A stretch of 21,570 nucleotides of DNA. Origin: Apostichopus leukothele (Eukaryota; Echinodermata; Holothuroidea; Aspidochirotida; Stichopodidae). Each line of letters starts with the position of its first letter. The first letter of the stretch is position 1. Positions 10,636 to 20,320 of this stretch are shown piece after piece. The notes below the pieces were generated by a model, which did not search any database, had not been told where the DNA came from, and saw nothing but the letters and a program-made list of their open reading frames with translations. The position numbers and the translations under genes are program-made. The stretch covers positions 1 to 21,570 of the forward strand of contig JAAAKB020122003.1 of the NCBI GenBank assembly GCA_010014835.2, in the 5' to 3' direction.

Positions 10636-12689
10636 CTACTGTGAGATGCAAATCAGTCCAAGAAAGGGAAAGAAATACAAGCAAAGAAGAATTCAGGCTG
10701 TAAATTCATGATAAAATGTAACTATACAGCATAGTGACACTACTGTATGTCAGGCTCATAATGTCCTCACAGACAATACAAATATCTAATAACTTCAGTG
10801 TGTATAAAGTGTATTAGTTCTGAATGCAAACAGGGCATGCAGGTGCTGAGCAAACAGAAACATTTGAGGATAGTTTAGTCAATCGACTGCAAGAATTAGT
10901 TAGGATACCAACAGAAGCTTGTATTTGACTACCTCCACAGAAGACATCTCTCAACAACCTTGCATGTATGTGGGTCAAGAGAATCTAGTTAGCTGGGGGA
11001 TTGAATCACAGAGCTACTGGTTGAAGTGTGGGCACTCTAAATGATACACATGCTTCAAACCAAACTGTTATTAAAGCAGCCATTTCAAGTGGATATCAAT
11101 TTCATACAACTTTATCTAAAATAAGGTTACAATTGGTTAAACTCCCTCAGCCTTCAAGACCATAAATGAGAGCAGATTACTAATTCAAAAGAAGTTTTAT
11201 TTATTTATCTTCCACCATAATATTAATTACTGTACCAGCAAAAGCAAAGCAGAATAGCTTAAAATGAATATACATGCATTACATGTATAGTATACCATTG
11301 ATTTGTACAGTACTTGACTGGCTATGTACTGTAGCTGCATTGCTTCATTCTCTGCATATCTCTGAGATAGAGTGCATGATTTGGGTTCCCTATCTATATT
11401 CAGCAATATCTTTAACTTTATACTCCAAGACAGCACTGCATATCTGTCTAGTTCAGTCACCTATGTTCAGATGATTTAGTGAGATCAATACGATCGTCTC
11501 TCCGTTCCATCTCTAATTTACTCAGTTTCTGAGGCTTACTGATTCATTCCTGCTGATTCACAGACATCAGTTAATCAAGAGAGTTGCCAAGGGACTGGGA
11601 GCTCTAAGATGCGTACTATCAATTGGATTCATAGCGTGCACACATATCATGATTACTTCGCTACAGACAATATGTCACACAATCGAACAGGGAGACTGCT
11701 ATTGCCTTACTAGACCAATTCACACAGCACTGTACAATGTAACATGGCCCTGGAGGAAACAATTACATTTCATATTTTGTGAAGTTTGGAGGTTTATCAA
11801 TTTTTGCTTTTGTCATGAAGTACTACTGCCAGCTAGGTACAAATAGTTGCATTATTTGTACAATAATAAACAACTAGTCATTGTGGCTATCCACTACCAC
11901 ATATTACAACTATCCTTCTTATCATTTTGAAATATGACAAATTCAAACCATTTTAGGCACGGTAGAACAAGGTGCTAAGATTGTGAGGAGACAGGTAAGC
12001 GAGGAGCGAAGTAAATTCAAAAGCAATGGATCAGCGCTGTAGTAACAGAGGTTGATATGCTTATTCCTCATGTCTACATTGGATGTCCAGAATCTACTGA
12101 AATGTTATCCAGGCTGTATAAATCCACTGTACAAAGAAATATTCAAACTAAAGAGGACCCACGAGAATAAGAGAGAGGATGAATGGCTTATAATCTCAAG
12201 TATTGTAAGTGAGAGAATATGTCCACAAGGGAACTACCTGGGCACTGAAGGCACTTCTTCTTAAGCCTCAAATATCAATAACTCTTCACTTTTTTTTTAA
12301 AGAGGTTCTAAAGGTAACTGTGAACTGAATACAAGACTATTTAACGCCTCTTGTAGACTAACAACCTTTCATAGAACCTTTTTGGTTGTTTCATCTGTTT
12401 GTGTTTGGTATGATTATTTGGGGGTTTTCTGAGGATAATGAACCTGTGATATATTGACTGTTTAGTTCTAGATTTCCGGTGTTGTATTAAATGGCATCTT
12501 GCACTATCCTACTATTCAGCTATGACAGACCATTATGTATTTAGCACGAGATGGTACCAGCACCTACCAACACTCTATGAATGACTCATGAGTTGAAGTA
12601 ATCCTAAACCATGGCATGTTTATGGCTTGTAATAACTGAAGAGCAATTACAAGTTAAAACCGACGCTAGTACAGATATTGTAGCAGTAC
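10636..12689. other. Intronic sequence, nothing recognised
   Basis: No coding exon, RNA gene or repeat array could be supported. Small reading frames near 11227-11474 and 11649-11846 are short, overlap on both strands and lack domains. Confidence 0.6.
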
Positions 12690-13115
12690 AAGAGACGCAC
12701 TACAAGATAATATGTAAGATGTGCACTACAAGATACGCACTACGAGATGCACACTGCAAGATACGCACTACAAGAGAGGCACTACGAGATACTACAAGAT
12801 ACGCACTGCAAGATACGCACTGCAAGATACGCACTGCAAGATACGCACTACGAGATACGCACTACGAGATACTACAAGATACGGACTACAAGATACGCAC
12901 TACAAGATGCGCACTACAAGATACGCACTACGAGATACTACAAGATATGCACTGCAAGATACGCACTACGAGATACTACAAGATATGCACTGCAAGATAC
13001 GCACTACGAGATACTACAAGATACGAACTACAAGATACGCACTGCAAGATAGGCACAAGATACGCACTACAAGATGTGCTCTTCAAGGTGGGCACAACGA
13101 GATATGCACTACAAG
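12690..13115 (+). repeat. 14-bp minisatellite (ACGCACTACAAGAT) with 10-bp variants
   Basis: Roughly 25 to 30 units of ACGCACTACAAGAT follow each other, with C/G and A/G variants (ACTGCAAGAT, ACTACGAGAT) and shorter 10-bp units lacking ACGC. Because 14 is not a multiple of three and the unit has no stop in any plus frame, all three plus frames stay open (12611-13174, 12721-13155 and 12747-13052). The predicted peptides are RYALQDTHYKI-like repeats and are not taken as genes. Confidence 0.93.
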
Positions 13116-14132
13116 ACATCCAAGTGTCATTATGCTCACTACATCTCAAGTTTGAAAACAGAAATAAAGAGTAAAGAACAAGAAGCTATTTTAGGTGTTT
13201 GATATTTACATATTGTTTGTGATGGACAATGAGCATTTCTGCAAACCTGATCAGTATGGTTCATACTCCTTGACAACCAATGTTCTCTTTTCGTAACTTT
13301 GATGGACAAGGAAGACACGCAGATTTGCTGCTTGATCCATGTATCCTAATGAACCAGACTATACATCCTTAGCAACCAATACAAAAACACCGGTGGAGAC
13401 CAAATTGCTTCACGGAAATTATTAATTAAGAAATGTGCTCTGCATCTATTTTAATGGCTGTAATGACACAGGAAACCCAGTATTTAATGAATATCTTCCT
13501 AGCTACGTGTCAATATTCTGGCAATATGACTGCAGACTATTAACACTCTCAGGTTCTCATGTCAGTTCTCATTTGATTCAATGATTACCATACATGTTTG
13601 GAGATCTCTCTGCTTCAAAAGATAGTTTAAAGAAGGAAGATAACAAACCAGCAATCATTTTTATCAAGAACATTCACTCTTCTGTTGCCAGATGCTTTGT
13701 TAACATAATATCATCAACTTTGACAATTTTCATATTTTTGCCATGCTAAATGTTATCAGGATGTGTTAGGTCTGTGCTTGTTTGTGCCAATTGAATCTTT
13801 GCAAGATTTCAATTGATTTCAAGATATTCCATAGAAACATTCTCAATGCAGTCTGTCTCACTACCAAAGATGCTTCATTCTGCATTTATTTATTTCTATC
13901 ATTCACGTTAAATTGTTTCCTTTTAGTTTTGATGAGGAACTGAATAGGATTTCTACTTTCTTCTAATTCTTCCTCCAGGGCAAACAAATCCTATCACTAC
14001 TAGATGTAGATCTAATTCACAATAAATGGCATGTATTTGTTTGTCGTGGTAAAGAAAATGAAAAATAAACACTTTCATGTGCCACTATTTACAAGAAAGG
14101 CAATTCACATGTTGACTACATTATTATGAAGA
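13116..14132. other. Intronic sequence with one dispersed repeat copy
   Basis: AT-rich DNA without a gene. The dispersed repeat copy at 13674-13803 is listed separately. Confidence 0.6.
13674..13803 (+). repeat. Diverged dispersed repeat, copy 1
   Basis: The stretch TTCACTCTTCTGTTGCCAGA, then ATxATxTCAxCxACTT, CAATTxxxAxxTxTTGCCAT and finally TTGAATCTTTGCA recurs in the same order and orientation at 20647-20823. The two copies are clearly diverged and differ by indels. The family is unknown. Confidence 0.5.
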
Positions 14133-14470
14133 TTACTGTACAGTATGGTACTGTATGGTACTGTACGGTACTGTATTTTACGGTACTGTATGGTACTGTA
14201 CTGTGCGGTACTGATCTGTACTGTACAGTACTGTACTGTATTTGACGGTACTGTACTGCTCTGTACTGTAATATACGGTACTGTAATGTACTGTACTGTA
14301 AGATACTGTACTGCACTGTATGGTACTGTACTGTGCAGTACTGTACTGATCTGATCTGTACAGTACTGTAGGGTACTGTAGGATACTGCACTGTACGGTA
14401 CTGTATGGTATTGTACGGTACAGTACTGTAGATGGGACTGATATGTATCTGTATGTACTGTATAACGGTA
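14133..14470 (+). repeat. Palindromic GTACTGTA/TACGGTACTGTA tandem array
   Basis: The array is made of roughly 10-bp units such as CTGTACGGTA and CTGTATGGTA, with frequent perfect palindromes like TACAGTACTGTA. Both strands are open through most of it, giving Tyr-Ser-Thr-Val or Leu-Tyr-Gly-Thr-Val type frames (14105-14473 minus; 14145-14354 plus), which are repeat artefacts. The units could fold as hairpins in single-stranded DNA or in the pre-mRNA. Confidence 0.93.
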
Positions 14471-14834
14471 CATCAGTTACAGACAGGTAACAGACTGTGC
14501 AGTCTCTATCCTTCCTCTGCCCATCATTCCATGTCCTTCCCTGTCCCTGCCTTTCCTATTCATGTCCCCAGCCACACCTCCTAATGAAGCTTGAAACCAC
14601 GAGATTGTGTGAACTGCATCCCCTGGTAGTACCAGTGTGCTTTCTATACACAGGGAAAAGACATACATGTACAGTAAGCTGGGCTTTGACTCTGAGAGAC
14701 TAGCCTTGCATATACCACCATTAAGAAGGTGGTTTGTGGTTGAGTAGGAAGGTCCCCCCCCCCTTCCCCTCCGCCCTCCCTGGTTCTGTTCAGACAAAGA
14801 GACTAGCCCAGTAGATCACTAGTTGTGATGTTTC
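14471..14834. other. Intronic sequence with C-rich run
   Basis: Contains a C run with TTCCCCTCC at 14754-14772. No gene was recognised. Confidence 0.5.
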
Positions 14835-14864
14835 ACCAGGGAGTTGCCATAACAACTCCCTGGT
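14835..14864. repeat. Perfect inverted repeat (12-bp arms, 6-nt loop)
   Basis: ACCAGGGAGTTG at 14835-14846 is exactly reverse-complementary to CAACTCCCTGGT at 14853-14864, with loop CCATAA. It is too small to be a whole transposon and has no T run typical of a terminator; it may be a miniature palindrome or the remnant of one. Confidence 0.85.
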
Positions 14865-15379
14865 TTCACAGAGCTTGAGAGGAAAGCTTCTTAATTGAAA
14901 CCACAGTTTGGTATGATACAGTGACTAACTGTGTTGGCCACTTGGGATAAAATTCTCAATCCTTCTAGCATTCTCTGCGAATATGAAATGAGCCTGGCTA
15001 AAGCCTTCCTTTAAGCAACATGAAACAAATTAATTTTGCATGACTAGTCAGAGGAAGGATAAATTACAAATTCAAGGAGATTTACCTCAATTTATAGATT
15101 GACAGTATCTCTTGTCAAGGCAATCATTACTGTCCTGTTAAATTGACAATGAACCCTCGCTCCTCGAAGGTAACAAGTTATTTTTATCCACAGGATTGAC
15201 AATTTATACAAAGTCTATGCATTTGAAGTGTTTAGATTCTTTGATGAATTTATTAGTTTTCTTCCATGTAGACTCAAACAGAAAATATGTTGTTATTCAG
15301 TTTTTGTGTCTAGTTTCAAGAATGAGAGGTCACAACTTAATTTACCTGAAACAGTTATCTGGATTTAAAAATTATAAAA

Positions 15380-15692
15380 TACTGTAGTATATTTGATTCT
15401 GCAGTATATTTACACTGCAGTATATCTTACACTGCAGTATAGTCAGTTTATTTGAACTGTAAAAGTATAGTTGATACTGTAGTACATATGTTACACTGCA
15501 GTATATTTGATACTGCAGTATATTTGATACTGCAGTATATTCCATACTGCACTGACTGCAGTATATTTTATACTGTAGTATATTTGATTCTGCAGTCTAT
15601 TTACACTCCAGTATATATATTACACTGCGGTATATTTTACACTGCACAGTATACTGCAGTATATCTTATACTGTAGTATCTTGTTTACTGTA
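15380..15692 (+). repeat. TACTGCAGTA palindrome tandem array (about 18-bp unit)
   Basis: Units of the form TACTGCAGTATATTTGA are repeated with variants TACTGTAGTATA and ACACTGCAGTATATNT. Each contains the self-complementary core TACTGCAGTA. It is a different unit from the array at 14133-14470 but shares the TACTG/CAGTA core. The plus-strand frame at 15452-15676 is an artefact. Confidence 0.93.
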
Positions 15693-17003
15693 AACTGGAA
15701 TACATTACTGCAGGATGTGAAAGACCCATCTCACTAAATAAATGGAATATAGAGCCATCAAATATCTGGCTTTTTATAAAATGCCAAACTTCTGAGTGCC
15801 AGCTGACAAAACATAATGCATATGAAATTGATCTTGCTTGACGGAAGTAGTGGCTGAGACATGGCAGTAAAATAGTTGTTAAATTAAATTTTTGTTTTAT
15901 ATCCAAGAGCAGCCTAAATATGGTTCCTACTCATGGATAGTTTAGTTAATTATTCAAAACAACACACATATGATTTTCTTTCATAAATAAGAGATTAGTC
16001 ACGGTGAAAAACCAATGACATATAGTGTACTACTGTATATACTGTAGGTATTGTCTTAAAATAACTGACACATGACAGAAAACTCTGACGCATCATATTT
16101 TCTTGCCAATGAACAGAAGCCAACACCATTCAGGAAGGCTGTTACATATCAAAGCAATGATCAACACTATCCTTTGCAGCCTAATATACTTTGACAATAG
16201 ATGAAACCCAGGCCTATCCTATGTAAATAGAAGAATTAGTGCAAGAAGGGTGTTCTTGTCAAAAATTGGTCTGGCTAATTCTCTCCTCCGATGTGTACTG
16301 TTAGTCTTTGACCATTATATCATGTTGCCGGCTTGATTGAGTATGGTCGAGAGTTGAATATATTGACCTTAATCATGACTGCAATGTAACCAGACTGCTA
16401 AAATCTAACATTTCAGGTTTCTGCTATCTGACCTGTCCAACTTCAAACTAGCATCAATGTGCTGTTTGAACTTAAGAAAAGAAATCTTTTTAATTACTTT
16501 ATTTGAATTGTAGGAAGAATATTAAAAAGTTTAATTTCAGGGCATTGTTAAAAAGACAGTCCTGAGTGAGAGTAGTTAAAATAGATAGGTTAATAGTGAA
16601 TGTGTGGCACAGCAATGTTAGAAGTCAGAGCAAGATATTACCACACTAGAGAGAGTGAAATGAGGTGGCACTGAACTAATTATTCTAGAATTTCAACCTC
16701 TATATTTGTGAACATTTTATATCTAAATTCTAGTAGCAGTAAATCCCTGTGAAGGATAAAGAACCAATCAAATAATCCTGCTTGCGGAAGGTACAAGCCC
16801 TGCAGTGGGTTTTTGTCAGTTTTGTTAAAGACCAGTTTTGTTTTGTTTTCAAGGGTGTTAGACATTGGCTTTGTGAAGCCTGCAACCACTCTAATCAATT
16901 CTGAAAGAGGCAAAAGTTCTCATTAATGTGTTAGATTTGTTTTTAATGAAGAAAGTTTCCTAGAAAGTAATATGAGACAGGATTGTGACTAAGAATGACT
17001 TAC
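15693..17003. other. Intronic sequence, nothing recognised
   Basis: AT-rich DNA. A minus-strand frame at 16680-16913 lacks a domain, and its edges do not give a phase 1-1 exon that fits the exchanger. Confidence 0.6.
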
Positions 17004-17051
17004 CACTGTTAAAGGATCTCCACAGAACATCGAAGGAGTTATTCTTAACAA
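17004..17051 (-). CDS. NCX: Candidate 48-nt NCX exon, phase 1-1
   Basis: A 48-nt stretch is bounded by acceptor TACACAG|TTGTT and donor AACAGTG|GTAAGTCA. It begins and ends in phase 1, the phase required to join the alpha-1 exon (G|TT = Val) to either downstream partner. It encodes VKNNSFDVLWRSFNS between the two split codons, with no stop. The upstream tract TATCCTGTTTGTATACG is fairly pyrimidine-rich. It would lie just inside the membrane after the last segment of the N-terminal domain, the place of the XIP helix in vertebrate NCX1, though it does not resemble XIP. A weakness is that two other AG dinucleotides lie within about 30 nt upstream of the acceptor. It could be an alternative cassette or a chance match; no homology was recognised. 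Confidence 0.45.
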
Positions 17052-18113
17052 CTGTGTACGTATACAAACAGGATACCTGCTATTACAGTACTGTACAGTA
17101 ACAAACTATGTTGCTTTCATCATTGATAGTTATTAATTTGTGAGTTATTTCATGCTTGTAAGCATATAATAGATTCTCAATAGTTGTACAACAGGGAATA
17201 AGGACTGACTGGTTCCTCCAAACATACTTATATTAAAATCAATAATCACCAAGAAATTCCAAAATTTCAGCTTTTCTTGCTGTTTCTGAGCATATTTTGT
17301 TTAATTGTTTTTTGACTCACTTGATTTAATCACCTACTTTGATAAAAAAAACTTACTGAGAGCCCAGCATATAGCAACCATGGTAATAAAATAAGCATGC
17401 CTGAATTAAGCAGTACAAATTGATTACTTTTATCTTGCAGAATATGTTGTTAGTTATACTGATGATGAGTAACATTGTCAGCATACATGCAGCGTATATA
17501 TATTACTGTATGCAGTCCCTGAACAACAAGATGATCATTAACTATCTAACCAAACAAACACACAGGCAACCTCCCTCGTAGTTCTTTATAATGCAAAATT
17601 ACATCCTGAAGATACAATCAATAAATTAAAGAGCTGTACATACATGTACAAGTTATGGTAGCGGTACCTAATTGCATACGGATGAACTTATACAAGTGTC
17701 TATAAATAGTAAAGCAGGAAGGGGGGAATCTGACACCTTAACTGATCATGGAATATATCAACATATATAGCTAGTTTTGACAAACTGAATGACAATGACT
17801 AACAGTCTGAATGACTAGCCCTACCCTAACTGAAGATAGTACATCCCAAGAGGCTGTACAGAATTTATAACCTCACAACATTACATCCCTCAAAACTTTC
17901 AGGGAGAGTAGAGGAAAGGGATTGTAATATGCTCCCTAGAGGCTAATCTGAGTGTTGTAGATATTATTTCTATGTTCCACTTTTCACACCTTCAACACTA
18001 TGAATGTTAACAGGATGAAAATCAGCATTAATTCATAATTAGATAATGTTACCCATTGATTAAGCACCCTTTGGCAACAGAGAAACCTATTGTCACATTG
18101 TCAGTACACTCAC
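17052..18113. other. Intron after the alpha-1 exon
   Basis: A 1062-nt intron if the 48-nt exon is real, with donor GTGAGT and acceptor TACACAG. It includes a palindromic CAGTACTGTACAGTA at about 17086-17100 and no other recognised feature. Confidence 0.6.
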
Positions 18114-18795
18114 CCACATCAGCTTCCACATCCATGTCCGAGCCTTTTACGCCACAGAAATCTTTGTCGATGATGTAAGCGACCACAACCAAGAGCGGAA
18201 AACACATGAATGTAAAGACGGCCTCCCATACATCCACTATATTGGGTGAGATAACCTGGAGGACTAGGAACAACCAGACGTATGCAAACATGGAGAAGCT
18301 GGCAGTGACCGCAAATACTTTGATCAGTTTCACCCGACGTACTTCAGATTCCGGGATGGATGCCACGCAAACTGCCGAGATGACAAGCAGGTTAAATGCA
18401 GCCGACCCCACGATGGTACTTGGGCCGAGTTCACCTGACTTAAATCCATTTCCCATAATCTCAATAATTGAGAGGATAATTTCAGGGGCGCTGGAACCCA
18501 AGGCCATTAGAGTCAGGTTGGCCACCGTGTCATTCCACACACGAATTTCAACTTCCTCAATTTTGCCCTGCGGAGTGGCTATTTTCAATTTCGATGTTTT
18601 GCTGGTTATAACTTCTATGGAACACATAAATATGTCAGCAATGATAGCTACGGCAAAGAAAGACCATATAAGTCCAGCGAAGTAGAGGAATGCTCGAAAA
18701 CCTTCATTCCAATCGCTTTCATCTGTGAGAGGCAGAATCAGTCCCTTGCTCTCACATCTGTCTGTGCGATTGCAAAAGATGTAGTCCACCTCCAT
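18114..18795 (-). CDS. NCX: NCX first coding exon: N-terminus, first membrane segments and alpha-1 repeat
   Basis: This exon encodes 227 residues plus one base (phase 1 donor, GTGG|GTGAGT). The extracellular start has an NRT glycosylation sequon at residue 9 and cysteines at 8 and 14. Hydrophobic segments lie near residues 34-58, 91-112, 124-147, 158-182 and 188-210. The alpha-1 repeat is unmistakable: WNDTVANLTLMALGSSAPEI at about 87-106, then GPSTIVGSAAFN at about 124-135. S101, S102, E105, S131 and N135 match ion-binding positions of the family. I chose ATG at 18795 because its context GCCAAGATGG has A at -3 and G at +4, and an in-frame TAG lies eight codons upstream. There is no obvious cleavable signal peptide in this exon, unlike vertebrate NCX1, so an upstream in-frame exon cannot be excluded. 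The exon ends in an acidic tail after the last membrane segment. Confidence 0.95.
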
Positions 18796-18828
18796 CTTGG
18801 CTAAGTGAAGGCCCCGCTACAGGTGCAA
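18796..18828 (-). promoter_or_regulatory. Probable 5' leader upstream of NCX start, with acceptor choices
   Basis: Just above the start codon three AG acceptors are visible on the minus strand: TTTTGTACAG| (exon from 18828), CCTGTAG| (from 18816) and TTCACTTAG| (from 18800). The first has the best pyrimidine tract (TGTGTCTGGTTTTG). It would place an in-frame TAG before ATG 18795, which then must be the start. A plausible donor, TCAG|GTAAGC, ends at 18967. This is splice-site reading only; the transcription start was not located. Confidence 0.4.
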
Positions 18829-19800
18829 CTGTACAAAACCAGACACAGGGACTGCTGGGAATAACAGATCTGTCAAATTCAAAAGGAAAAAAAGGCTGAA
18901 ACTTTATAACAAAACAACTGAGCATTGTTCTGTAGAAATATATAAAGGATAACCCTGGTAGCTTACCTGACACTACAATGGTGTTACCAAGTTTGACCAT
19001 AGATTTTATTCAAAACAGTTGGTTTTAGACATTTGTCACTTTTAATCCAGTGAAATGTACAAGTGAAGGACCTGTTGCATTGACTAATATTTGATCATAC
19101 ATACAATTCATCTTTCTATGTGAAAACAGGTCATAATTTATCAAATGAACAATTACATATAAACTCCAAGTGTCCAACATTCCAACAACATTGCTTTCAT
19201 TACTTAAAAACTAATCGTCCCAGAAAAATGTGTTCACCCTAACATTTATAACTTTTCAACATTATTTACTGCAGCTCTTACATAAATTACAAGCAGCCAA
19301 CAGGTTAACTGCAACAGAAGAGAAATGATTTATGATTTCACTAAACCTTGTGACTAATCTTGATGCAAAGAGTTACGATATCACATGTACTGTGTATATC
19401 TTACAATGCCAAGCATGCCCTGCTAGTACTAGCAAATCCAGAGATGTGCTCCTCAGCAAGACCAAAGGCTTGGTTTCTAGTCACTCATGCCAGGTCTTGC
19501 AATAATTTCAAATTATGCTCAGCAGTGTAACACTTTATACAGGAATGTATCAATTATATTAATTGAATTTCATGTGTTGTTAAGGACTTGCGCATTTTAC
19601 ACAAAGTGGTATAGTTACTACTCAAGTAAACAAAATTGTTAATAGTCCTTCATATTATTGTATTTATTTCAGCGTGTACAAGTAAGAGGATGGAACATAA
19701 ATGACCTGGCCAATAGGGAGCTGGATTCACTGTGAAACATTGATTGAGTCAAATTAAGATGACATGTACTGTATTAAACATTGTGTACTTGTTAGACATT
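18829..19800. other. Region upstream of the NCX start, nothing firm
   Basis: Apart from the possible upstream ATG and donor near 18967-19000, no exon, promoter motif or RNA gene could be supported here. Confidence 0.5.
18967..19000 (-). other. Possible upstream ATG and 5' exon end
   Basis: An ATG at 19000 opens MVKLGNTIVVS and is followed by the good donor TCAG|GTAAGC. Joined to the TTAG acceptor at 18800 it would extend the exchanger in frame. Joined to the ACAG acceptor at 18828 it would be an upstream reading frame overlapping the main start in another frame. An in-frame TGA lies four codons above this ATG, with no AG between, so the peptide cannot begin further upstream. No signal peptide is apparent. 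Confidence 0.25.
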
Positions 19801-20320
19801 GGGTGCTTTTATATCTCGACATCAGGATCTGATCCTGACATCAAGATCACTGTAGATGCAGTTCAGATCCGGATCTGATCCTCCTATTTTGATGCTGGCA
19901 GAGACCAGGATCTGATCCGGACATCGAGATCAATTTTGCAATATAAACACTGTCGCATCAACAGTGAAATCGAGATATCCGGTGACCTCATTACGTCACA
20001 TGCATTATCACGTGAAATTCCAGTCCTGTATCATGCATGTGCTAGTTCCTACGTAGATTGAGTGCGTGTGGGCCGTGCATAGCATAGTATTGTCACCCTA
20101 AGGCTATGCAACCTTGACCATGAAAGTTTTTAGATTATACGTACTACGATCCGCGGCTGCGCATGACACATTTCCAATCCAATTTTTTTACCAACATCCA
20201 GTGAAAAGCGGGGGAGGATCAGAGTACGACTCAAGTGTAAATGCTTCTGGATCAATGCATAAGTTTACCCCATGGAGAGATGATCGTCTGATAACATCGG
20301 GATCTAGTGTAAAAGCACCC
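19801..20320. mobile_element. Probable non-autonomous DNA transposon (MITE-like), about 520 bp
   Basis: The left end GGGTGCTTTTATAT (19801-19814) and the reverse complement of the right end, GGGTGCTTTTACAC (20320-20307), match at 12 of 14 bases. The left half holds three copies of GGATCTGATCC (19825-19835, 19871-19881, 19908-19918); the first sits in the perfect palindrome TCAGGATC-T-GATCCTGA (19822-19838). No transposase is present; the plus frame at 20114-20419 runs past the right end and has no domain. I could not find a convincing target-site duplication (ACATT against TTACA at the edges), so the superfamily is open. Confidence 0.6.

Larger units (their letters stand above)
263..18828 (-). 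other. NCX: Partial Na+/Ca2+ exchanger gene (SLC8/NCX), whole locus within window
   Basis: The locus encodes a plasma-membrane antiporter that normally exports one Ca2+ for three Na+ imported; that role is taken from the SLC8 family, not shown here. Five clear exons read on the minus strand: 18114-18795, 4292-4527, 3217-3398, 1726-1955 and 263-601. Two weaker exon candidates lie at 17004-17051 and 10624-10635. All introns have GT and AG ends, with phases 1, 0, 2 and 1 between the clear exons. With both small exons the coding length in the window is 1729 nt, that is 576 codons plus one base. The order is membrane domain with alpha-1 repeat, loop start, CBD1, CBD2. The loop end, alpha-2 repeat and C-terminal membrane segments lie beyond position 1. 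The paralogue number within SLC8 cannot be assigned. Confidence 0.95.

Noticed and set aside
12611-13174. Plus-strand reading frames of 187, 144 and 101 codons.
   Set aside because: They are produced by the 14-bp minisatellite in three frames, without a domain or splice context.
14105-14473. Minus-strand frames of 122 and 91 codons and a plus frame rich in Tyr, Val and Thr.
   Set aside because: They read through the palindromic tandem array.
16680-16913. Minus-strand frame of 77 codons in the same orientation as the exchanger.
   Set aside because: No similarity to SLC8 was recognised, and no fitting acceptor and donor with phase 1-1 bound it.
17356-17399. Minus-strand stretch encoding MLILLPWLLYAGLS between CAG and GTAAGT.
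   Set aside because: It is hydrophobic like a signal peptide but lies downstream of the first coding exon, is 44 nt (phase 1 to 0), and cannot join the next exon in frame.
18206-18685. Plus-strand frame of 159 codons.
   Set aside because: It is the antisense shadow of the alpha-1 exon of the exchanger.
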